Shown here piece after piece: positions 46,599-56,314 of a DNA stretch of 64,000 bases (the first letter of the stretch is position 1; every line of letters begins with the position of its first letter). The DNA is from Cellvibrio sp. PSBB023 (GTDB lineage Bacteria; Pseudomonadota; Gammaproteobacteria; Pseudomonadales; Cellvibrionaceae). A model generated the notes under the pieces. That model had not been told where the DNA came from. It was given only the letters and a program-made list of their open reading frames with translations, and did not search any database. The translations under genes and the position numbers were made by a program. The stretch lies in assembly GCF_002007605.1 (NCBI RefSeq), contig NZ_CP019799.1:2108001-2172000 (forward strand), read 5' to 3'.

Positions 46599-48254
46599 AT
46601 GCAAACCACCCTTGTTAATCTCGTCTGTGTATTGATCTTCTATGGATTGTTTCAGCACATGATAAGTCAACGTGCAGAAGCTGCCGCGAATATTAATATT
46701 GTCAATTACGGTGCACACGGCAACGACGGTAAGGATGACACCTTAGCCATTCAGGCTGCAATCAACGCCGCCAATTCTGGCGATAGGGTTTTTATCCCCA
46801 ATGGAATATATACCATCTCCCGTACTCTTATCGCCAAATCAAACATTAAGATTCAAGGCGAATCACAAGCCGGAGCAATTGTTGAGTTTTCCGGTGCAGA
46901 TAACTTCGCAATGATTAATTTATCAGACACTTCCAATGTAGAGCTAACCACTTTCACTCTCGACGGAAAGATGAAAAGCCTTGCGAATGGCATTTTTGCT
47001 AAAAACGGTAGCGGCCATAAAATACAGTTCATCACCATACAGAATCTCACCTATCGCGGTTTTGGGCCGCACGGCATTTTATTTGAAGGCAATGCCGATT
47101 GGAAAAACGCGGTGAATTATAGCCTGCTAGCAGATAACACCTTTTCCAATATTGGCGTGCGCTCTGAATGGGGCGCGGCGATTCGGTTTGCCAACGGCTC
47201 CTCCTATAATCACGCACTCAGAAACACCATTATCAATACCGGTCGCGGTGGAATACTGGCCAATAATGGTGCGACTGATTTAATTATCAGTGAGAACATC
47301 ATTACTGGAATCGGTAAAACGATTGAGGGTTTATCCATTGAAGTACACACAGAGTGCAACCGTGCCATCATTGAAGATAATGTTGTTGAGCATTGGATAA
47401 GCCTGGATAAAACCAATTACAGCGCAATCCGCAGAAATACTGTTCACTCAGACAAAGTAGATGACTGGAAATACGCGGGCCTTGAATTAGCGGGAGGATC
47501 AAACAATATATTTACCGACAACCATGTAAGCCAAGGTTCAAAGGTCGGTATTTCCATCTCGATTGATTATCCCAAAGAGTATGTTTTTTGGGGGCGCAAC
47601 AACATCAGTCATGTGGCGGATTGGGGCGTACAATTACAAGGCGATTCAATCGGATTAAGTTATCACTATTTTTATAAAAATAGTTTTTCTAACACCTACA
47701 GAAATCATGCTCAATCGACTTATGAAAATCAGGGTCATGGTTTTCGAGTCAATGGAAATTCCCACCGGATCACGCTGGAAGAAAATATTATCAGCGGAAA
47801 TGAAGGGATGGGCGTTGAGTTTTCGGGCAAAGATATTGATCAATTTACCTTAACCAACAATATCCTGAGCGACAACCAACAAGGAGCGATCACCACCTAT
47901 CCCGGTAATGATTTACAGTGGAGCGACAATCAAGTCACCCGCAATAAAAATAATGCAACACCAACATCATCAGGATTCAAAAACAGCGCTATACCTACCG
48001 CTGATTTCAAATCACCCACGCAAGTTGAGGTACATAAGCCTGTTGCATTTATCAATTCCTCGCATTCAAATAATTCAGGTGGCGCCATCGCTCATGTGTT
48101 GTGGGACTTGGGGCAAAGCCTGCCCAGCACCGCCACTAATCCCACCTATCGCTACTCCAAACCCGGCACATATTCGGTAACACTGATTGTATGGGATGAA
48201 AAAGGCAGGGCGGCGCGCAAAGAGCAGATGATTAATGTAACCCCTCCGCGATAA
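46599..48254 (+). CDS. Secreted parallel beta-helix protein with C-terminal PKD domain
   Basis: A 551-residue exported protein. The N-terminus has a hydrophobic signal (LVNLVCVLIFYGLF, cleavage near AEAAA). Residues 33-430 form a right-handed parallel beta-helix of the pectate-lyase-3/NosD-like kind (INIVNYGAHGNDGKDDTLAI, then repeated NNI/ISGN coil patterns). Residues about 465-549 are a PKD domain (YRYSKPGTYSVTLIVWDEKG). Such folds occur in pectinases, epimerases and lyases. No catalytic set can be assigned, and no sugar gene is adjacent. A secreted polysaccharide-active enzyme is likely but unproved. Confidence 0.75.
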   Translation: MQTTLVNLVCVLIFYGLFQHMISQRAEAAANINIVNYGAHGNDGKDDTLAIQAAINAANSGDRVFIPNGIYTISRTLIAKSNIKIQGESQAGAIVEFSGADNFAMINLSDTSNVELTTFTLDGKMKSLANGIFAKNGSGHKIQFITIQNLTYRGFGPHGILFEGNADWKNAVNYSLLADNTFSNIGVRSEWGAAIRFANGSSYNHALRNTIINTGRGGILANNGATDLIISENIITGIGKTIEGLSIEVHTECNRAIIEDNVVEHWISLDKTNYSAIRRNTVHSDKVDDWKYAGLELAGGSNNIFTDNHVSQGSKVGISISIDYPKEYVFWGRNNISHVADWGVQLQGDSIGLSYHYFYKNSFSNTYRNHAQSTYENQGHGFRVNGNSHRITLEENIISGNEGMGVEFSGKDIDQFTLTNNILSDNQQGAITTYPGNDLQWSDNQVTRNKNNATPTSSGFKNSAIPTADFKSPTQVEVHKPVAFINSSHSNNSGGAIAHVLWDLGQSLPSTATNPTYRYSKPGTYSVTLIVWDEKGRAARKEQMINVTPPR

Positions 48255-48261
48255 ATCTCTC

Positions 48262-48278
48262 TTTACAACTTCTTTACG
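48262..48278 (+). promoter_or_regulatory. KdpE-like direct repeat upstream of kdpFABC
   Basis: TTTACA-ACTTC-TTTACG has the same layout as the KdpE site of E. coli as I recall it (TTTATA and TTTACA five bases apart) and is likewise followed by a C-rich stretch. A TAATCT -10 candidate lies at 48322-48327, and another TTTACG at 48305-48310. Confidence 0.6.
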
Positions 48279-48358
48279 CCCCTCGCTTCCAACCCACTCG
48301 ATTCTTTACGCGCGTTTTCCCTAATCTGATCTCCTCGTTAACAGATGAGGTTATACCC

Positions 48359-48445
48359 GTGAATACGTTGCTGTTGTTGATTGTTATAGCGCTCTCCATC
48401 TACTTGTGTGTGGCTATGGTCGCACCTGAAAAATTTCAGGAGTAA
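48359..48445 (+). CDS. kdpF: KdpF, small subunit of the Kdp potassium ATPase
   Basis: A 28-residue hydrophobic peptide (MNTLLLLIVIALSIYLCV, then AMVAPEKFQE) starting at GTG, with GAGG eight bases upstream, ending four bases before kdpA. The single helix followed by P-E-(K/R)-F is the KdpF signature. KdpF stabilises the KdpABC complex in the inner membrane. Confidence 0.9.
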   Translation: MNTLLLLIVIALSIYLCVAMVAPEKFQE

Positions 48446-48448
48446 ACC

Positions 48449-50170
48449 ATGCTGGAAATTACGCTGATTGTTGTTGCCAGCCTGTTGCTGGCGTGGCCGC
48501 TGGGGATTTATATGGCGGGGATTTTCTCTGCGCAGCCTCACGCCAGCGACCGGATTTTTTTACCCATCGAGAAAACCCTTTATCGCCTGTTGGGGATTAA
48601 TGCATCGCGCGGCATGGACTGGAAAACCTACGGCAGTGCGTTTCTGCTGAGCAATTTTTTGCTGTTTATTGCCGCTTTTTTGTTGTTTTTATTTCAGCAT
48701 CGTCTGCCGTTAAATCCGGATGGTATCGGCCCGCTCAGTTGGGATTTAGCGCTTCATACCGCCGTATCCTTTATCACCAATACCAATCAGCAACACTATT
48801 CGGGGCAAGCGCAGCTGAGTTATTTCTCGCAATCGGTGGCGATTGTGACCCTGCAATTTGTGACTCCGGCGATGGGTTTGGCGATTTGCCTTGCGGTATT
48901 ACGCGGCCTGCTCGGTGGCAACAATAAAGACACTGCCGCTGAAGGCGAAGAGCGGGATCTGGGTAATTATTATGTGGATGTGACCCGCGCCGTGGTGCGC
49001 GTATTGATTCCCGCTGCCGCTATTCTCGCGCTCTTGCTGACTTGGCAAGGCGTGCCGAGTACCTATGCAGGCGCGGCGACGGTCACCACACTTGAGTCAG
49101 CCAGTGTTGAACAAACAATCCCGCGCGGACCAGTCGCGGCGATGGTGGCGATCAAACAACTTGGCACTAATGGCGGCGGCTGGTTCGGGCCTAACAGTAC
49201 CAATCCACTGGAAAACCCCACGCCACTGAGCAATGCGCTGGAAACCATGGCGCTGGTGCTTATCCCTATGGCGGTGGTGTTTATGGCGGGCTATCTGCTC
49301 CGCAACCGCCGTTTTACCTTGATGTCGTTGGCGGCGATGGGAATGCTCAGTATCGCCTGCATTAGCGCCAGTGTTTACAGCGAGCGCCAACCCAATGCGG
49401 CCTTCAGCGGATTGAGCGCAGCCGATGTAAACATGGAAGGTAAAGAGGTTCGCTTTGGCGCCGATGCCTCCGCACTCTGGGCGACACTTACCACCCAAAC
49501 CTCCAACGGTTCGGTGAATGCGATGCACGATTCACTCAACCCGATTGCCGGTTTAGTGACGCGCGCGGGCATGCTAATCAACGCCATCTGGGGCGGAATT
49601 GGCTGCGGCTTTGTGAATTTTATGGTGTACGTATGGACCACCATATTCCTCGCCGGTTTGATGATCGGGCGCACGCCGGAAATATTCGGGCGCAAGCTGG
49701 AGACTCCGGAAATTCGTCTACTTGGCCTGCTAATCGTATTACCCAGTTTGTGCATCCTCGGGCTAACCGCCATCACGTTGACAATTCCGTCTATCACCGG
49801 CACCAGCAATCCAGGCTTTCACGGTATATCCCAAGTGATTTACGAATACGTCTCCGCCTTTGCCAATAACGGTTCGGGGTTTGAGGGGCTGGGCGATAAC
49901 ACTCCCTGGTGGAATCTAAGTACCAGTTTGTGCCTCGCATTGGGTCGCTACTTGCCGCTGTTTATCCCGCTGATGATAGCCGGTTATCTCGCGCGCAAAC
50001 GTGTCGCGCCGGAATCCAGCGCCAGTTTGAATATCGGCAGCACCACCTTTTGCCTGACGCTAGTGACGGTGATTCTGCTACTCAACTTCCTCTCCTTCCT
50101 GCCTTCCATGGTGCTTGGTCCGATTGGCGAAGCACTGCAACTGGCGCAACACTCAGGAGCTGCCAAATGA
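48449..50170 (+). CDS. kdpA: Potassium-transporting ATPase subunit A
   Basis: Potassium-selective channel-like subunit of KdpFABC, 573 residues with about ten membrane helices. The four pore loops are visible: FITNTNQQHYSG, LGTNGGGWFGPNS, WGGIGCGFVNF and FANNGSGFEGLG. The N-terminal part LEITLIVVASLLLAWPLGIYM is typical. Its TGA stop overlaps the kdpB ATG (ATGA), indicating translational coupling. Confidence 0.97.
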   Translation: MLEITLIVVASLLLAWPLGIYMAGIFSAQPHASDRIFLPIEKTLYRLLGINASRGMDWKTYGSAFLLSNFLLFIAAFLLFLFQHRLPLNPDGIGPLSWDLALHTAVSFITNTNQQHYSGQAQLSYFSQSVAIVTLQFVTPAMGLAICLAVLRGLLGGNNKDTAAEGEERDLGNYYVDVTRAVVRVLIPAAAILALLLTWQGVPSTYAGAATVTTLESASVEQTIPRGPVAAMVAIKQLGTNGGGWFGPNSTNPLENPTPLSNALETMALVLIPMAVVFMAGYLLRNRRFTLMSLAAMGMLSIACISASVYSERQPNAAFSGLSAADVNMEGKEVRFGADASALWATLTTQTSNGSVNAMHDSLNPIAGLVTRAGMLINAIWGGIGCGFVNFMVYVWTTIFLAGLMIGRTPEIFGRKLETPEIRLLGLLIVLPSLCILGLTAITLTIPSITGTSNPGFHGISQVIYEYVSAFANNGSGFEGLGDNTPWWNLSTSLCLALGRYLPLFIPLMIAGYLARKRVAPESSASLNIGSTTFCLTLVTVILLLNFLSFLPSMVLGPIGEALQLAQHSGAAK

Positions 50171-52230
50171 AGAATTCACTCATTAAAAAATCTCAAAAAG
50201 CAGCGCCTGCGCTCGACCAAAGGCAAATCGCCTCCGCTTGCTGGATTGCCGTAAAAAAACTCAATCCGCGCAGCGCCAGTAAAAATCCGGTGATGTTTGT
50301 GGTGCTGATCGGCACCCTTTTAAGTGCCGGTATCACTTTGCAACGAGCATTCGCTGGCGCCAGTTTTGGCTTTGAACTCACCTGCGCTTTGATCCTGCTG
50401 TTTACCGTCTGGTTTGCCAATCTGGCTGAAGCAATTGCCGAGGCGCGCGGGCGCGGTCAAGCCACCAGCCTGCGTTCAGCACGCCGCGACCTGATGGCTG
50501 AGCGCCTCGACAACCACGGCCGCGCCACCAAAACCATCCCAGCCACCGAACTGCGCAAGGGTGATAAGGTGTTGGTGAGCGCGGGCAACTACGTACCCGC
50601 CGATGGCGAGATTATCGAGGGCGTGGCCAGTATCAATGAATCCGCCGTGACCGGTGAATCGGCACCGGTATTGCGCGAAGCCGGTACCGATCACTCGGGC
50701 GTTATCGGCGGCACCAAAGTGTTGAGCGGCGAGATAGTCGTCGCCATCACCACCGAACCGGGCGAGAGTTTTCTCGACCGCATGATCGGTTTGGTGGAGG
50801 GCGCCAAACGTCAGAAAACGCCGAACGAGTTGGCGCTCACGGTGTTGCTTGCGGCGCTGACGTTGGTGTTTTTAATCGCCGTGGCCAGCCTGCCCGCTAT
50901 GGCCGGATTTATGGGCGTAAATCTCGATAACACCATGCTGATCGCGCTGCTGGTGTGCCTGATTCCAACCACAATCGGCGGGCTTCTACCTGCAATTGGT
51001 ATCGCTGGAATGAACCGGGCGCTGGCCGCCAACATAGTCGCGAAATCCGGTAAAGCCGTAGAAGTCGCAGGCGATATAGACACCCTCATGCTCGACAAAA
51101 CCGGCACCATCACCTTTGGAGACCGCCAGGCCACGCGCTTTTTGCCGGTGGCAGGTGTAAGCGAACAAGATTTGTTGGAGGCCGCCGTTTACAGCTCACT
51201 GCAAGACCCAACTCCCGAAGGCAAATCCATCCTCAAGCTGGCCGAAAATCGCGGGTTTCATTTGCCCACTTTGCCAGACGACGCAGTCTTCTCGCCCTTC
51301 TCTGCCGAAACCCGTCTGTCAGGTCTGAGCCTGCCCGCAAGAGATGGCAATGCCGCGCGCGAATTTGTAAAAGGCGCGGGCACAGTGGTAAGCCGCTGGG
51401 CAGAGGGTTACGATCTGTTTGTACCGGGTAGTTTGCAGGGTCTCATTAATCAGGTCGCACAAACTGGCGGAACGCCGCTGGTGGTCGCCAGCAACACCGC
51501 CATCCTCGGTGTGGTGGCCTTGAGCGATGTAATCAAACCCGGAATCGCTGAACGTTTTGCCCGGTTGCGTGCACTGGGTGTACGCACGATTATGGTCACC
51601 GGCGATAACCCCATCACCGCCGGTGCCATAGCCGCTGAAGCCGGTGTGGATGATTTTATTGCGGAAGCAAAACCGGAAGACAAACTCGCACTGATCCGCG
51701 CCGAACAAGCCAAAGGCCGCCTGGTTGCCATGGTAGGTGACGGCACTAACGACGCTCCTGCCCTCGCCCAAGCAGATGTTGGTCTTGCGATGAACTCCGG
51801 CACTCAAGCGGCGCGTGAAGCGGGCAATATGGTGGACCTGGATTCTGACCCCGCCAAATTGCTCGCGGTAGTTGAAGTAGGTAAACAATTGCTGATGACG
51901 CGCGGCGCACTCACCACCTTTTCACTTGCCAACGATGTGGCGAAATATTTCGCGATAGTGCCCGCGATTTTTATTGCCGCGATTCCGGGTATCGGCGCAC
52001 TGAATTTTATGCAGTTGCACAGCCCACAAAGCGCCGTGATCGCCGCGTTGATTTTTAACGCGCTGATTATTCCGGCGTTAATTCCCCTCGCACTGAAAGG
52101 TGTGAATCTACGGGCGATAAGCGCGGAAAAATTACTGCGCAACAATATGCTGGTGTACGGTTTGGGCGGTGTTTTTTTACCCTTTATTGCGATCAAATTA
52201 TTGGATGTGATACTTACGCCGTTAATCTAA
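50167..52230 (+). CDS. kdpB: Potassium-transporting ATPase ATP-binding subunit B
   Basis: P-type ATPase subunit of the high-affinity potassium pump, 687 residues. The start overlapping the kdpA stop is preferred over a much longer in-frame extension inside kdpA. Motifs are NESAVTGESAPVLRE (actuator TGES), the phosphorylated Asp310 in MLDKTGTITFGD, EFVKGAG for nucleotide binding, VTGDNPITA and VGDGTNDAPALAQADVGLAM. All key residues are present. Confidence 0.97.
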   Translation: MKNSLIKKSQKAAPALDQRQIASACWIAVKKLNPRSASKNPVMFVVLIGTLLSAGITLQRAFAGASFGFELTCALILLFTVWFANLAEAIAEARGRGQATSLRSARRDLMAERLDNHGRATKTIPATELRKGDKVLVSAGNYVPADGEIIEGVASINESAVTGESAPVLREAGTDHSGVIGGTKVLSGEIVVAITTEPGESFLDRMIGLVEGAKRQKTPNELALTVLLAALTLVFLIAVASLPAMAGFMGVNLDNTMLIALLVCLIPTTIGGLLPAIGIAGMNRALAANIVAKSGKAVEVAGDIDTLMLDKTGTITFGDRQATRFLPVAGVSEQDLLEAAVYSSLQDPTPEGKSILKLAENRGFHLPTLPDDAVFSPFSAETRLSGLSLPARDGNAAREFVKGAGTVVSRWAEGYDLFVPGSLQGLINQVAQTGGTPLVVASNTAILGVVALSDVIKPGIAERFARLRALGVRTIMVTGDNPITAGAIAAEAGVDDFIAEAKPEDKLALIRAEQAKGRLVAMVGDGTNDAPALAQADVGLAMNSGTQAAREAGNMVDLDSDPAKLLAVVEVGKQLLMTRGALTTFSLANDVAKYFAIVPAIFIAAIPGIGALNFMQLHSPQSAVIAALIFNALIIPALIPLALKGVNLRAISAEKLLRNNMLVYGLGGVFLPFIAIKLLDVILTPLI

Positions 52231-52281
52231 GGCGCCCTTGATGTAATTGCATCACAACTCTTTATGTCATTGAGGTTTACC

Positions 52282-52869
52282 ATGAATTTTTCACTCAGCT
52301 TTTCACAACAATTTTTTATCGGCTTGCGCTTTTGTTTGGTAATGCTAGTGCTGTGCGGAATCCTGTATTCCGCCAGCATCACCAAACTGGGCGAGCTATT
52401 ATTTTCCTATCAAGCCCAGGGCAGTTTGTTAGAGCATAAAGGTGAAGCGCGCGGTTCACTACTGGTTGCACAAACCTTTAGTGGCGATGGCTATTTTCAC
52501 GGCCGCCCCAGCGCCGCCAGCAACGACCCTATGGCCACGGCAGGCAGCAACCTCGCACCGAGCAATCCGGCGCTGCGCGAGCGGGCACTCACAGATAGCA
52601 CTGCGATTCAAATCCGCGAGCAGATTACTGCAACGCAAATACCGGTGGACTTAATCAGCGCCTCCGGCTCAGGGGTTGATCCGCACATATCCCCCGCTGC
52701 GGCACAAGTGCAAATCGCCCGAGTTGCCAGAGCGCGCAATATCAGCGAGGCAGAAGTTGTGCAATTGGTCGCGAACAATACCGAGCAAAAACAATGGGGA
52801 ATTTTCGGACAAGTGCGTGTTAATGTGCTTTTATTAAATCTCGCGCTCGATCAGCTTGCCCCGCACTAA
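52282..52869 (+). CDS. kdpC: Potassium-transporting ATPase subunit C
   Basis: A 195-residue subunit with one N-terminal membrane helix and a periplasmic domain. The motifs GDGYFHGRPSAASNDPMA, SNLAPSNPALRER, and DLISASGSGVDPHISPAAA identify it. The ATG at 52282 has GAGG six bases upstream; the in-frame ATG 18 bases earlier does not. The gap to kdpD is 19 bases. Confidence 0.95.
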   Translation: MNFSLSFSQQFFIGLRFCLVMLVLCGILYSASITKLGELLFSYQAQGSLLEHKGEARGSLLVAQTFSGDGYFHGRPSAASNDPMATAGSNLAPSNPALRERALTDSTAIQIREQITATQIPVDLISASGSGVDPHISPAAAQVQIARVARARNISEAEVVQLVANNTEQKQWGIFGQVRVNVLLLNLALDQLAPH

Positions 52870-52888
52870 CCACTAGATAGCACTTGCC

Positions 52889-55549
52889 ATGAACAATGAA
52901 CAAACACAGCGTCACCAACAAGCCGATGCGCTGCTAAAAACCGTGCAGCAGCAAGGTGGCGGGCAGTTGAAAATATTTTTAGGCGCGGCGCCCGGCGTAG
53001 GTAAAACCTGCGCCATGCTCAATGCAGCGAAGGAACTGCAGCAACAGGGAACGGCCGTGTGTGTCGGCTTGGTGGAGACGCACGGGCGCGCTGAAACCGA
53101 AGCGCTATTGCAAGGCTGTACAATATTGCCGCGCAAAACCATTCACTACCAAAACCAACAGCTCACGGAATTTGATGTAGATGCGGCGCTCGCGCTGCGC
53201 CCCAACATTATTCTGGTAGATGAACTCGCGCATACGAATGCCCCCGGCAGCCGCCATAAAAGGCGCTATCAGGATATTGCGGAATTACTCAAAGCAGGCA
53301 TCCATGTTTACACCACTCTTAATGTGCAGCACATCGAAAGCCTGAATGATGTGGTGCTGCAAATTACTGGCGTGCGCGTGCAGGAAACCGTACCCGATTC
53401 ATTTATCGATCAAGCCCATGAAATTGTATTTATTGACTTACCCCCGCAAAACTTGATCGAGCGTTTACAGCAAGGAAAAGTCTATGTAGAAGAATATGCT
53501 CGCTCCGCGCTGGAAGGTTTTTTTTCACCTGCCAATTTAACGGCACTGCGCGAATTGGCGATGAAAATTGTCATCGAACATGTGGATGACTCACTCAAAA
53601 CCAGGCTGGATTCACGCGGCGGACAACAACATCTCGTTATTAACGATAAGTTGTTGGTGTTAATTTCAAACCGTAGTACGCACGACTATTTAATTCGTAT
53701 CGGGCGTCGCCTGGCAGAAAAACGCGGTATGAGTTGGTTGGTAGTATGGGTGGATACTGGCCAGGTACAACTGCAACAAGACAAAGCACGCCTGCAATCT
53801 GCCATGACTCTGGCACAGGAGTTAGGCGCGCGCACTGAAATCCTGCGCGGCCCCAGCACCTGGCAAACCATAATCCCGTTTATTCGAGAAGAACGCATCA
53901 ACACCGTTTTGGTAGGCTCGGGCACACGCAAGTGGCGCTGGCGAAAACCACTTTATCAACGGTTGATTAACAGTGGTTTAGGTTTAGAGGTGAGCGTTTA
54001 TCGCGATCCCGATCAGCACAGCCGCGTTAATCATTTTATTCAACCTGCCGAAACATTCTTATCTGATCTGCGCGGATATTTACTCAGCACTCTTGGCGTA
54101 GCACTCGCCAGCATGATTGCTGTGCTATCAAAAAACCTGTTAGATCCGAATAATCTGGTATTAATTTATGTAGTTGCGGTGATTATTAGCGGCCTGCGTT
54201 TTGGCGCCGCGCCAGCAGTATTCTCGGCTATCTTTTCATTCTTCAGTTTTAATTTTTTTCTTACCGAGCCACTTCACACGCTCACGGTAAACAATCAGGA
54301 AGATATTTCCCGTCTGGTTTTTTTAGTCATCATTGGTTTGGTCTGTGGCCCAGCGGCTTCACGTATACGCCGTCAATTTTTACTACTGGCGGAATCTAAT
54401 CGCTATTCCGAGTCACTACAGCGGCTTGCAGAACAATTTGCAGTTGCTGATGACCAGAATGTACTCTGGCAAGCGCTCACCAAAGAACTCAACAGCGCAC
54501 TTCTGGCAGAAACCCACATAGTGCAGTTCAACAGCGATAATTCTTACGATATTTTTCCCGCTCGCGGTGAAAGATTCAGTGGAGTGGATATGGCGGCGAT
54601 TGAATGGACGCGTAAACAAGCAGCACCTTCCGGTCGCTTTAGCGATACGCTCAGCAAATCCAGTTGGAGCTGTTTTCCGATTGCGAAAAATAACAAAACC
54701 ATCGCCGTGATGCTGGTGCGACTACACGCTGAAAAATATGGTTTTACTACCTATGACATGGACATCATCAACGCCATGACGCAACAAGCGGCAAATGCAT
54801 GGCAACGTATCCACCTCACCAAAGATTTGGAGTCCGCCAGGGTAAAAGCAGAAATTGAACAGTTACGCTCAGCGCTGCTCTCATCTGTCTCGCACGATTT
54901 GCGCTCGCCACTCTCCGCTATGATTGGTGCTGCCGACAGCTTGCGATTATTGGATCAACAACTCAGTAGCGAAGATCGCAGTGAATTAATCGACACAATT
55001 TTGCAAGAGAGCCGCCGCCTTGATCGCTACATCCAAAATCTTTTGGATATGACTCGCCTCGGTCATGGAACCTTGAAAATTGAGCGCGACTGGGTGTCTG
55101 CCAGCGACATTATCGGCAGTGCGCTGGCGCGACTGAAACGCTACAGCCCCGATGCTCTGGTTGATTTTCAGGTAAATGGCGCACCGCCGCTGCTCTATGT
55201 GCACGCCGCATTAATAGAACAGGCTTTATTTAATATTTTGGAAAATGCCGCAAAATTTACGCCGCCCGGTGAAAAAATTACCATCATTCTGGAACAACAA
55301 CAGAACACTTGTACTATCACCATTGACGACAAAGGACCCGGTATTCCTGAGGCCTTGCGCGAGAAAATTTTTGATATGTTTTATGTGGTATCCGATGGTG
55401 ATCACAAAAAAAATAACACGGGCATAGGCCTCGCCATTTGTAAGGGCATGATTGCGGCACACGGTGGCAGTGTGACTGCACAGGAAGGTGCACAAAAAAC
55501 CGGCACACGCTTTTTAGTGGAGATTCCGCTACCATTGAATCAACCATAA
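52889..55549 (+). CDS. kdpD: Sensor histidine kinase KdpD
   Basis: Membrane sensor of potassium limitation and turgor, 886 residues. Order of domains: KdpD N-terminal domain with Walker A GAAPGVGKT (residues 32-40) and ILVDELAHTNAPGSRH; universal-stress-protein-like domain (about 255-375); four short membrane helices (about 400-500); GAF domain (about 520-650); HisKA with phospho-acceptor His669 in SVSHDLRSPLSAM; ATPase with NAAKFTPPG and DKGPGIPE. Co-transcribed with kdpC and kdpE. It may also be a target of PtsN, as in E. coli. Confidence 0.96.
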   Translation: MNNEQTQRHQQADALLKTVQQQGGGQLKIFLGAAPGVGKTCAMLNAAKELQQQGTAVCVGLVETHGRAETEALLQGCTILPRKTIHYQNQQLTEFDVDAALALRPNIILVDELAHTNAPGSRHKRRYQDIAELLKAGIHVYTTLNVQHIESLNDVVLQITGVRVQETVPDSFIDQAHEIVFIDLPPQNLIERLQQGKVYVEEYARSALEGFFSPANLTALRELAMKIVIEHVDDSLKTRLDSRGGQQHLVINDKLLVLISNRSTHDYLIRIGRRLAEKRGMSWLVVWVDTGQVQLQQDKARLQSAMTLAQELGARTEILRGPSTWQTIIPFIREERINTVLVGSGTRKWRWRKPLYQRLINSGLGLEVSVYRDPDQHSRVNHFIQPAETFLSDLRGYLLSTLGVALASMIAVLSKNLLDPNNLVLIYVVAVIISGLRFGAAPAVFSAIFSFFSFNFFLTEPLHTLTVNNQEDISRLVFLVIIGLVCGPAASRIRRQFLLLAESNRYSESLQRLAEQFAVADDQNVLWQALTKELNSALLAETHIVQFNSDNSYDIFPARGERFSGVDMAAIEWTRKQAAPSGRFSDTLSKSSWSCFPIAKNNKTIAVMLVRLHAEKYGFTTYDMDIINAMTQQAANAWQRIHLTKDLESARVKAEIEQLRSALLSSVSHDLRSPLSAMIGAADSLRLLDQQLSSEDRSELIDTILQESRRLDRYIQNLLDMTRLGHGTLKIERDWVSASDIIGSALARLKRYSPDALVDFQVNGAPPLLYVHAALIEQALFNILENAAKFTPPGEKITIILEQQQNTCTITIDDKGPGIPEALREKIFDMFYVVSDGDHKKNNTGIGLAICKGMIAAHGGSVTAQEGAQKTGTRFLVEIPLPLNQP

Positions 55550-55579
55550 ACCAAATAGCGAACAGCACGAGAGCCTGTA

Positions 55580-56266
55580 ATGAGCGCAAAAATTCTGGTC
55601 ATCGACGATGAAACGCAAATCCGGCGCATGCTGCGCATCGCCCTGAAAAGCGAAGGTTACGATATTAGCGAAGCAGAAAATGGTGAGCAGGGACTGTCCA
55701 GTATCCTGCGCCTGCAACCGGATTTGGTCGTACTGGATTTAGGCCTTCCCGATATGGATGGACAAACCCTGCTACGCGAATTGCGCAGTTGGTCAACCGT
55801 ACCAGTGATTGTGCTCTCGGTGCGCAATAGTGATAGAGAAAAAGTGCAGCTGCTCGACGCCGGTGCGCAGGACTATGTGACCAAACCGTTTAGTATTGAA
55901 GAATTTCTCGCCCGTGTGCGTGCCAATCTGCGCGATCACATTAAGCAGCAGAGCGCACAGATTCTGGATGACGGCTATTTATATATCGATTTAGGCAAAC
56001 GTTTGGTCAAAACGGACAACAACCCTGTCAATCTAACGCCCAAAGAGTATGCGGTACTCTCAAAGCTCGCCAAGGTTCCCAACTGCGTGATCACCCAAAC
56101 GCAATTGTTACAGGAAATTTGGGGGCCAACCCATCAGGAAGATTCCCATTATTTGCGTATAATAGTCAGCCACTTGCGGCAGAAGCTGGGGGAAGACCCG
56201 GCAGAACCCAAGTACATCAAAACTGAAGCTGGTGTTGGCTACCGCCTGATTTTTGCCTCCTATTGA
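55580..56266 (+). CDS. kdpE: Response regulator KdpE
   Basis: OmpR-family regulator, 228 residues, receiver with the phosphorylated Asp53 (VVLDLGLPDMDG), Thr/Ser in VLSVRN and Lys in VTKPF, and a winged-helix DNA-binding domain (LTPKEYAVLSKLAK, YIKTEAGVGYRL). It should activate the kdp promoter at the direct repeat 48262-48278. It starts 30 bases after kdpD. Confidence 0.95.
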   Translation: MSAKILVIDDETQIRRMLRIALKSEGYDISEAENGEQGLSSILRLQPDLVVLDLGLPDMDGQTLLRELRSWSTVPVIVLSVRNSDREKVQLLDAGAQDYVTKPFSIEEFLARVRANLRDHIKQQSAQILDDGYLYIDLGKRLVKTDNNPVNLTPKEYAVLSKLAKVPNCVITQTQLLQEIWGPTHQEDSHYLRIIVSHLRQKLGEDPAEPKYIKTEAGVGYRLIFASY

Positions 56267-56278
56267 ATAATGGGAGGC
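56255..56278 (+). terminator. Hairpin at the end of kdpE
   Basis: A 10-bp stem with loop GAAT (GCCTCCTATT / AATGGGAGGC, one G-U pair) spans the kdpE stop codon. No T-run follows. It may be a weak terminator or a stability element separating kdp from apbE. Confidence 0.4.
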
Positions 56279-56314
56279 GAATAGCAGCGGCTGGCTGCAC
56301 CCACTACCGGATGT

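Noticed and set aside
49909..50166. Long N-terminal extension of kdpB inside kdpA
   Set aside because: The extension is an out-of-frame reading of kdpA; KdpB homology begins at the ATG that overlaps the kdpA stop.
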